The notes under the pieces were generated by a model that was given only the letters and a program-made list of their open reading frames with translations, was not told the DNA's origin and made no database searches. Made by a program: the position numbers and the translations under genes. From the NCBI GenBank assembly GCA_021851465.1, contig JAJZDL010000088.1:1-11106 (forward strand): a DNA stretch of 11,106 nt, read 5' to 3'. Every line of letters starts with the position of its first letter. Positions within the stretch are counted from its first letter, which is position 1. This DNA is from Acidobacteriota bacterium (GTDB lineage: Bacteria; Acidobacteriota; Terriglobia; Terriglobales; Acidobacteriaceae). Positions 6,877 through 11,106 of this stretch are shown here, piece by piece.

Positions 6877-7505
6877 TTGCCCTTGGCCTGTCCACTGGAT
6901 ATGCCGGCGATTTCTTCACCAACTTTGAAGCACTCTTGCAGAGCAACACCTTTTTTGGCGGGAGCAACCCGTTCAATTCTTCCAACTCTGTCGTTACCTC
7001 GCTCGACTTGGAGTCTGCCGACGATCTTTTTGCGGCATCGTGGATCCAATCCAGTCAGGTGAGTGGCTTTGACATGTCAAAGCAAACCGTTGCCCCCGCG
7101 GACTTTCAGGCAGCGGCCACGCAGGAGGGAGCGAACAGCAGAGTCATCACCGCCGTCTCCTACAATGCGGGTCAGGTCGTCTATCTCTCCTACGGCTGGC
7201 AAAGCGATACCTCGACGATATATGAGACTCAGGTCGCCACTGCTTCCCTTGAGACTGCTGCCACTGTTGCTGCCAATCTGGCCGCTCAGGGTTATATCGT
7301 CACGGCAATCGGCGGGTCGGATCTCAGCGACAGTTTTCTTCTGGTCGGCACACGCGTTCAGGGAGACACCATGCCCCGCCCGTTCGCGATAGCCTCGGAA
7401 ATCGCAGGAACTTCGGCATACACAGTGCTGATGCAGCCTGGCTATGCCATGGTAGATGTTCTTCAGGACGCGCAAGGCAATCTAACTTTCCTCGGCGAGC
7501 GATAG
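6861..7505 (+). CDS. C-terminal fragment of the split lipoprotein
   Basis: This frame has no start codon or ribosome site at its open end; the first ATG is at 6936, inside the domain, so it is unlikely to be made independently. The residues are rich in Ser, Thr, Ala and Gly with alternating hydrophobics (VITAVSYNAGQVVYLSYGW, GYIVTAIGG, SFLLVGTRV), suggesting repeated beta-strand units of an extracellular domain. I do not recognise a family. It ends FLGER with stop TAG. The 190 bp that follow, up to the MITE-like element, hold no convincing gene, only a small hairpin at 7578-7591 (GTGCC/GGCAC) without a T-run. Confidence 0.55.
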   Translation, partial: SPDNLIALGLSTGYAGDFFTNFEALLQSNTFFGGSNPFNSSNSVVTSLDLESADDLFAASWIQSSQVSGFDMSKQTVAPADFQAAATQEGANSRVITAVSYNAGQVVYLSYGWQSDTSTIYETQVATASLETAATVAANLAAQGYIVTAIGGSDLSDSFLLVGTRVQGDTMPRPFAIASEIAGTSAYTVLMQPGYAMVDVLQDAQGNLTFLGER

Positions 7506-7756
7506 TTGAGTTCTCCCTCGCCAGGAGGCTGTGCAGGGCCGGAATTTTCTCCGCGGGCAATGCGTCGAGTAGAAGATGTGCCTGTCGGCACTCTTGCAGG
7601 CTGGAATGGCAACGCAATTTCCAAGTCTACCGATCGGGCGCGCCGTCTGCGCTGTTCCGGCTGCCTATTTCGCCATCCGGAGGTTGCCGCCGCTTAGAAG
7701 CTGTCCAAAAACTATAGGATCAGCGCTCAACGAGGAGACAAGCAACGACGAAATAC

Positions 7757-7796
7757 GGGGATTCTTCCCCTTCGACAAGCTCAGGGTGAGAATGAC
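7757..7796. repeat. Dispersed-repeat core inside the MITE
   Basis: The segment holds a hairpin GGGGA-TTCT-TCCCC (7757-7770), followed directly by TTCGACAAGCTCAGGG (7771-7786) and TGAGAATGACA. The string TTCGACAAGCTCAGGG is a widely scattered intergenic repeat in many environmental genomes, recognisable by the spurious peptide LSLSKG on its other strand, here read from the minus strand. This identification is recall; copy number in this genome is unknown. Confidence 0.55.
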
Positions 7797-7822
7797 AATT
7801 CGTACATTAATGACAATTCGTA
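7791..7822. repeat. Two 14-bp direct repeats, 18-bp period
   Basis: AATGACAATTCGTA occurs at 7791-7804 and again at 7809-7822, separated by CATT. It lies next to the internal repeat core of the MITE and is far more AT-rich than its surroundings. Confidence 0.75.
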
Positions 7823-7878
7823 AATTTTCGATGAGAAGAACTGTTTCTGGACAGGTTCTTACCACTTATCAATAATCG

Positions 7879-9003
7879 TTACTGGTTGAAGTTGTCTTCT
7901 TCCTCTTCCTGGTGGCCGTATCTGCGGAGGAGGTTGGGCAGGTTCTGCGAGAAGGCGGAGCGGGGCATGACGGTGTCGCACCCGGCCTCGACGGCCTTGG
8001 CGCGGAGCTCGCCCTGGAGGTGGGAGAGGAAGCCGACGATGGAGGTGCTCTTCTTCAGTTTTGCTTTTAGCTTGGGGATGAGCGTCAGCGGCTTGGCGTT
8101 GGCGTTGTTCAGGTCGAAGACGATCAGGCCTGGGCGGTCTGCCTCCTCGCTGCCTGTCAGCTCGGCGATGGCCTCTTTTTCATTTTTGATGAAGGCGACC
8201 TTGACGCCGAGTTTGCGCGCGGTCTCGGTGATCTTGGCGTTGAAGAAGAGGTCTTCGATAAAGAAGAAGATTTTGGTTGGCGCGTCTTCGGCGATGGGGA
8301 TGGGGCGGCCGATGGAGTAGTCGATGGGCTGCGAATCGCCGACATAGCTGCGCGCTCCACCGCCCCTGCCCTGGTAGTTTCCCTGCGCCTCGATGGTGGA
8401 GGGCGGCGCATCGGCGAAGTTGCCGTTGACGGCGCGATAGCTGTGGTCCATGGGGCCGACGAAGCTGCGCGGGCCGCGCTGCTGTTTTCCCTTGCGCTTG
8501 AAGCCGCCGCCGTTGCCCGGCTGATGGCTGTTGGCGTCGCGGTAGCCCGCGCCATTGCCATTGCTGAAACCGCCTGCGTTGGCCTGGTTGCCTGGGTTCT
8601 CCGGCGCGCGCTTACGGTCGCGGTCGCGGAACTTCTTCTTCCAGCGCTTGGTGGATGGGCCGACACTGGCCTGCGCCTGCGCCGCTCCGGCCTGGAAGCT
8701 CTGCGGCTGCTGGCCCTGGGAGACGAATCCCTGGGTCTGCTCGCCGGCCTGCAGGTCTCCGACGAACTGGCCGGGGGCACTCCGCGCGCCGTACTGGGCA
8801 CTCTGCTGGCCTGCGTCCGGCGACTTGTTCTTGCGCTTGCGGCGGCGGCGGCGGCTGCTCTTGGACTGCCCCATGCCATGATGGGCATTGTGCTCGGAGT
8901 CCTGCGTGGGGCTGTTTTGATCCATGTGGCCTGCCATCTGGGAGGGCGGTGGCGGCGAATCCCGGTGCACCTGCACCTCGGATACATTCTGCTCTGAACT
9001 CAT
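7879..9003 (-). CDS. Basic, disordered protein with C-terminal degenerate CheY-like receiver domain
   Basis: The 374-residue product is soluble, with no signal peptide or membrane segment. Residues 1-242 are low complexity: acidic/His-rich at first, then a run of Arg and Lys (51-60), a second basic patch TKRWKKKFRDRDRKR (118-132), and Gly/Asn/Arg-rich stretches with GRGGG-like motifs (212-217). This composition is typical of disordered nucleic-acid-binding tails. Residues 243-363 form a receiver-like alpha/beta domain: FFFIEDLFF (strand 1 with Glu250-Asp251), LIVFDLN (strand 3, Asp297 at the phosphorylation position), GFLSH (strand 4, Ser327) and VMPRSAF, with Arg348 where receivers carry the invariant Lys. 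Loss of that Lys suggests it is not a normal phosphorylation switch. An acidic tail (EEEED) closes the protein. It may couple RNA or DNA binding to a protein-protein signal, but the role is unknown. ATG 9003 has GGAA about seven bases upstream. No kinase gene is adjacent. Confidence 0.75.
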   Translation of the reverse strand: MSSEQNVSEVQVHRDSPPPPSQMAGHMDQNSPTQDSEHNAHHGMGQSKSSRRRRRKRKNKSPDAGQQSAQYGARSAPGQFVGDLQAGEQTQGFVSQGQQPQSFQAGAAQAQASVGPSTKRWKKKFRDRDRKRAPENPGNQANAGGFSNGNGAGYRDANSHQPGNGGGFKRKGKQQRGPRSFVGPMDHSYRAVNGNFADAPPSTIEAQGNYQGRGGGARSYVGDSQPIDYSIGRPIPIAEDAPTKIFFFIEDLFFNAKITETARKLGVKVAFIKNEKEAIAELTGSEEADRPGLIVFDLNNANAKPLTLIPKLKAKLKKSTSIVGFLSHLQGELRAKAVEAGCDTVMPRSAFSQNLPNLLRRYGHQEEEEDNFNQ

Positions 9004-9780
9004 GTTTCCACATCCTATTGCGGTTTGGGGATTTGCGTTTCATTCCCACGCATGCAGGTTGCCTCGCTCCCCGCATGTTTCGCGGAGATGGAAGCAAACC
9101 GGTTTTGCAGCGTCGGTGGAAACGGTATCAAGTTGTACTCGAACTACGGTCTTACTGCATCAATCAGCCGCGACCAGCTTCATATCTGCCGATGCAAACT
9201 GCCGCTGTGCGCCGCCGGATTTGCCAAAGTCGCCGGGAACCTTCAAAAGCCCAGGATTGCCAAAACCAACCGGGAGCTGCCGAGCGCGATCGCCAATGAG
9301 AGAATCCTTCACCCATGCCTATAGCGGCTTATCTTCTCTTCGATCGGGCACTTTGTTGCAATTCCATCATCCGGCGCACCGTTCCGGCACGTCTGAATTC
9401 AGTGGAACCCGCCGAGCCTATCATATCCACCCGGATCCATGTGATCCTGTGTATCGTTACCGCCATCGGAAGAGACTGGCGCTTCCACAGTAGCCGACTC
9501 TCGCAGCCGGTTCATAGATTGATACTATCCTACGCTCAAAGCCAAGCCATAGCAAGCGAAACATTTGGGGACTGCGCAGGGGCGGGTTGACGCATCTTCT
9601 CGGGCCCCAGACCACTTGCGCACTCTCCAGTCTATAGAAAACGCTGCGCATCCCCCATCTCAATCTTCCATGCCCAGCGCGATACACTCGAAGCGGGGAT
9701 GCAATGTGTGACGCCCCGCCCACAGCTACGCAGAAGCGAGTGCAGACGAGCATGAAGACCGATCCAGCAGACATTGCCGC
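9004..9780. other. Gene-poor 777-bp stretch
   Basis: No convincing full-length gene or tRNA is visible here. It is bounded by the divergent starts of the pseudo-receiver gene (-) and the membrane-protein gene (+), so both promoters should lie inside. Items seen are an imperfect stem at about 9067-9087 (CTCCCCGC against GCGGAG), a 50-codon open frame on the minus strand (9160-9312), a GGGGC/GCCCC stem at about 9579-9608, and a short open frame leading into the next gene. Base composition looks less GC-rich than the flanking genes, consistent with decayed or acquired DNA. Confidence 0.5.
9160..9312 (-). CDS. Possible small ORF or decayed coding remnant
   Basis: A GTG-initiated frame of 50 codons reads VKDSLIGDRARQLPVGFGNP and continues LLKVPGDFGKSGGAQRQFASADMKLVAAD before TGA. 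Its amino-acid balance looks more protein-like than the other frames here. It is open only back to an in-frame TAG at 9319-9321; beyond that stop the same frame (NKVPDRREDKPL) also reads plausibly before a further TGA. This could be the C-terminus of a gene eroded by stop mutations, or chance. It has no clear Shine-Dalgarno and I recognise no family. It would be read in the same direction as the pseudo-receiver gene, about 157 bp upstream of it. Confidence 0.22.
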   Translation of the reverse strand: MKDSLIGDRARQLPVGFGNPGLLKVPGDFGKSGGAQRQFASADMKLVAAD

Positions 9781-9784
9781 ATGA
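9704..9784 (+). CDS. Possible leader ORF overlapping the membrane-protein start
   Basis: An ATG at 9704, preceded by AGCGGGG, opens a 26-codon frame (MCDAPPTATQKRVQTSMKTD then PADIAA) whose TGA at 9782-9784 overlaps the next gene's ATG at 9781 in the ATGA arrangement used for translational coupling. A shorter start at 9752 gives ten codons. The membrane-protein gene has no Shine-Dalgarno of its own, so coupling could explain its translation. The peptide has no recognisable family, and a chance frame is quite possible. Confidence 0.25.
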   Translation: MCDAPPTATQKRVQTSMKTDPADIAA

Positions 9785-10983
9785 GCCTTCCGCGCATCCA
9801 CATCGGGCGGCCACAGCGGCTGGCCGCGCTCCTTCTACTCGTCTTGCTTGCCGAGTGCCTTTGGGTCGTCGGCCACCAGGAACTCTCCACCGCCGACTAC
9901 CGCTTTGCGCGCTGCGGCCGCGAGATGTGGGAGCGTCCCTCTGCGCTGGAGGGGTACTTTACTACCTGCGGCAACCTCAACGGCGACGGCACCTTCGCCT
10001 ACCGCGCCGCCGGACTTCCGCTCACCGTGCAGCGGATTGTTCTACTCGCCGCAGACCGCCTGCGCGCGCCCGCCAACCGCCTCTATGCGGATGGGTCGCT
10101 GAACGGCACCACGTGGGAGGCGCGCCACGAGCTGACCAGCGTCGTCTATCTCATCCACATGCCGTTCGTGCTCTTCGCCCTGTGGCTGGGCGGCGGCCTG
10201 TGGTGGGTGACGCGCAGGCTATACGGCAACGAGGGGGGCTTTCTCGCGCTCGGACTCTACTGCTTCTGCCCCACCGTCATTCGCATGGCGGTGACGCCCA
10301 ACAACGACGTGCTCGCAATGTGGGGACTCTACGGGCTGGTGTATACCGCGATCGGGGTCGCCCACGCCATGCAGGGGCCGCAGCGCAGATGGCGCCCGCG
10401 CATCGCTCTGCTGACCGTTGCGCTGGGCCTCACAGCGGCGGCGCACCTGGTGGCCGCCCTCTTCGGCTTCCTCGCCGCTCTGCTCTTCATGCTCTACCTC
10501 GCCCAGAGACGGCGGGGCCATGTGATGCAGGTTCTCCTCATCTCCGCCGTTGGCGCAACCATGATTCTCTTCGCGTTCTACGGCTTCCATCTGGACGCGT
10601 TCAGCTATGTGTTTATGGGAGGCTCGGCGCGGCTCTGGTTTTCGTTGGCGGGTGTGCGCAGCTTCGTCGACAGCCTGGCAAACTTTCCCATTGTCGTTGC
10701 GGCGTGCGTAACCGCACTGCTCTACTGTGGCGTGCGCCGCAGCCGCTACTTCGGCAACACCGCGCCGTTGCTGGTGTTTCTTGCGCTCACACCGATCGTC
10801 ACTACGCAGGCCGTCAGCACGCCATGGCTCTGGGCGCTTCCGTTCCTCTTCACCTTCATCGGAGGGGTCTTCGCGGACGCGCTGGAGGCGCGCACCCGCA
10901 AGCTATTTCTTGTGCTTACAGCAACGATCCTTGCCGCGCAGGCTGCGGCGTGCCTCGCCGCTCTGCCACTGGTCGCCCGCTGA
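9781..10983 (+). CDS. Multi-pass inner-membrane protein, possibly GT-C glycosyltransferase-like
   Basis: The 400-residue product has a first hydrophobic helix at about 13-31, then a polar, presumably periplasmic loop of some 90 residues, then about eight or nine further membrane segments from residue 120 to the end. A large first external loop followed by many helices, with an ARHELTSVVYLIH...LWWVTRRLYGNEGGFLALGLYCFCPTVI block, resembles GT39/ArnT-like (PMT_2) transferases that use lipid-linked sugars. The acidic residues such proteins need in that loop could be Asp40 of STADYRF or the Asp of NGDGTF, but neither sits in a standard motif. At 400 residues it is shorter than most GT39 members. 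ATG 9781 is the only start before helix 1 and lacks a Shine-Dalgarno. The gene stops six bases before the likely IS end. A plain hypothetical membrane protein is the alternative. Confidence 0.6.
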   Translation: MSLPRIHIGRPQRLAALLLLVLLAECLWVVGHQELSTADYRFARCGREMWERPSALEGYFTTCGNLNGDGTFAYRAAGLPLTVQRIVLLAADRLRAPANRLYADGSLNGTTWEARHELTSVVYLIHMPFVLFALWLGGGLWWVTRRLYGNEGGFLALGLYCFCPTVIRMAVTPNNDVLAMWGLYGLVYTAIGVAHAMQGPQRRWRPRIALLTVALGLTAAAHLVAALFGFLAALLFMLYLAQRRRGHVMQVLLISAVGATMILFAFYGFHLDAFSYVFMGGSARLWFSLAGVRSFVDSLANFPIVVAACVTALLYCGVRRSRYFGNTAPLLVFLALTPIVTTQAVSTPWLWALPFLFTFIGGVFADALEARTRKLFLVLTATILAAQAAACLAALPLVAR

Positions 10984-11028
10984 GGCCTAGTGTAGTGCGT
11001 CACAATTGGCATCTATTAAGTGGCAGGA

Positions 11029-11044
11029 CTCATCTTGTGATGAG
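11029..11044 (+). promoter_or_regulatory. Hairpin overlapping the transposase ribosome site
   Basis: CTCATC and GATGAG pair perfectly around loop TTGT. The right arm shares GAG with the Shine-Dalgarno GAGGAG (11042-11047). Folding could hide the ribosome site and limit transposase synthesis, as several insertion sequences do against read-through transcription. Here the site is only partly covered. Confidence 0.35.
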
Positions 11045-11054
11045 GAGAGCTGTC

Positions 11055-11106
11055 ATGCGTGTTGCCCCAGCCGTTACGCTCGATGAAGCCACTCGGAACC
11101 ATCTTC
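11055..11106 (+). CDS. IS630-family transposase, N-terminal 17 codons (3' truncated by window)
   Basis: The frame reads MRVAPAVTLDEATRNHL and runs off the window. MRVAP followed by a beta-strand and a TLxEExR-like helix is the usual opening of IS630-type DDE transposases, ahead of their helix-turn-helix. GAGGAG lies seven bases upstream of the ATG. The catalytic domain is not in view, so intactness cannot be judged. Confidence 0.65.
   Translation, partial: MRVAPAVTLDEATRNHL

Larger units (their letters stand above)
6247..7505 (+). pseudogene. Ig-domain lipoprotein gene split by a one-base frameshift
   Basis: Two adjacent frames together encode one plausible lipoprotein of about 419 residues. 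The upstream frame ends at TGA 6874-6876 in ...YEQFDLPTI. The downstream frame is open from 6861, immediately after its own TGA at 6858-6860, and reads SPDNLIALGLSTGYAGDFF onward to 7505. Adding one C to the CCC run at 6864-6866 gives an uninterrupted ...YEQFDLPDNLIALGL. The lesion is thus a one-base loss in a short C run. It may be a real inactivating mutation or a sequencing error; no slippery heptamer supports programmed frameshifting. The whole gene appears less GC-rich than its neighbours, which may reflect transfer or weak selection. Its role is unknown; an outer-membrane or surface location is inferred from the lipobox. Confidence 0.8.
7694..7861. mobile_element. MITE-like element: 162 bp, 16-bp terminal inverted repeats, TTA target duplication
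   Basis: The left end GAAGCTGTCCAAAAAC (7697-7712) and the reverse complement of the right end, GAACCTGTCCAGAAAC (7843-7858), match at 14 of 16 positions. Both ends are flanked by TTA (7694-7696 and 7859-7861), which fits a three-base target duplication. CTGTCC-type ends and a TNA duplication resemble the IS5 superfamily, IS1031 group. The element is too short to encode a transposase, so it would be moved in trans. It lies between the broken lipoprotein gene and the 3' end of the basic/pseudo-receiver gene, ending 18 bp from that gene's stop. Family assignment is inference. Confidence 0.6.
10989..11106 (+). mobile_element. Left end of an IS630-family insertion sequence (cut by window)
   Basis: The boundary is inferred: a TA at 10988-10989, the dinucleotide target of IS630/Tc1-type elements, is followed by GTGTAGTGCGTCACAATTGG, a likely terminal inverted repeat, and then by a transposase start 60 bp in. 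The right end is outside the window, so the repeat cannot be matched. The element sits just 3' of the membrane-protein gene without interrupting it. Confidence 0.55.

Noticed and set aside
7578..7591. Hairpin GTGCC/GGCAC after the lipoprotein gene as a terminator
   Set aside because: The five-base stem is followed by TCTTGCAGG, not a T-run.
7791..7822. CRISPR array
   Set aside because: Only two 14-bp units with a four-base gap; repeat length, spacer length and number do not fit.
8157..8987. A 276-codon minus-strand frame in the pseudo-receiver gene
   Set aside because: It is a shifted frame of almost only Ser, Ala, Arg, Thr and Pro, produced by the low-complexity coding sequence.
8443..8997. 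A hydrophobic 184-codon plus-strand frame resembling a membrane protein
   Set aside because: It is antisense to the low-complexity tail; Leu/Ala/Val richness is the expected complement of Gln/Gly/Arg codons.
9130..9160. tRNA-like T-arm (GTTCGAG) on the minus strand
   Set aside because: The flanking bases do not form the T stem and no acceptor or anticodon arm is present.
9616..9638. Promoter with TTGCGC and TATAGA before the membrane-protein gene
   Set aside because: The spacing is 11 bp, far from the 16-18 bp needed, and no other pair fitted.

Overview
The window looks like chromosomal DNA of a high-GC, Gram-negative (diderm) bacterium. The best guess is Acidobacteriota, class Terriglobia (Granulicella/Edaphobacter/Terriglobus type). 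The diderm call rests on kdsA, which makes a lipid A core sugar. The phylum call rests on overall gene style: a secreted GH106-like hydrolase, a lipoprotein with a bacterial Ig-like domain, a receiver-like protein with a long basic disordered tail, and intergenic hairpins of a kind I recall from that group. No ribosomal RNA or other phylogenetic marker is present, so this is inference.

Layout from left to right. (1) Positions 2-970, + strand: the 3' part of a RodA-type peptidoglycan polymerase, cut by the window edge. (2) 1057-2367, - strand: a NepI-like major facilitator exporter, convergent with rodA. (3) 2368-2769: an intergenic stretch with a near-perfect dispersed-type hairpin, a possible promoter, a small hairpin and a perfect operator-like palindrome just before the next gene. 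(4) 2770-5229, +: a secreted 819-residue GH106-like glycoside hydrolase with three low-complexity inserts. (5) 5325-6239, +: kdsA, metal-dependent class. (6) 6247-7505, +: an Ig-domain lipoprotein gene split by a single-base frameshift in a CCC run. (7) 7697-7858: a 162-bp MITE-like element with 16-bp terminal inverted repeats and a TTA target duplication, carrying an internal dispersed repeat. (8) 7879-9003, -: a protein with a basic, disordered N-terminal two thirds and a degenerate CheY-like domain. (9) 9004-9780: a long gene-poor stretch with one possible 50-codon remnant and one possible leader ORF. (10) 9781-10983, +: a multi-pass membrane protein, perhaps GT-C-like. (11) From about 10989 to the edge: the left end of an IS630-family insertion sequence, with the first 17 codons of its transposase.

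The genes do not form one obvious pathway. rodA and kdsA are envelope housekeeping genes. The hydrolase is a stand-alone secreted enzyme with its own regulatory leader. The lipoprotein, the MITE, the gene-poor block and the IS end form an accessory, partly decaying segment on the right. The most unusual items are the frameshifted lipoprotein, the composite MITE, the operator-like palindrome before the hydrolase, and the basic/pseudo-receiver fusion. I see no CRISPR array, toxin-antitoxin pair, phage module or recognisable defence system.
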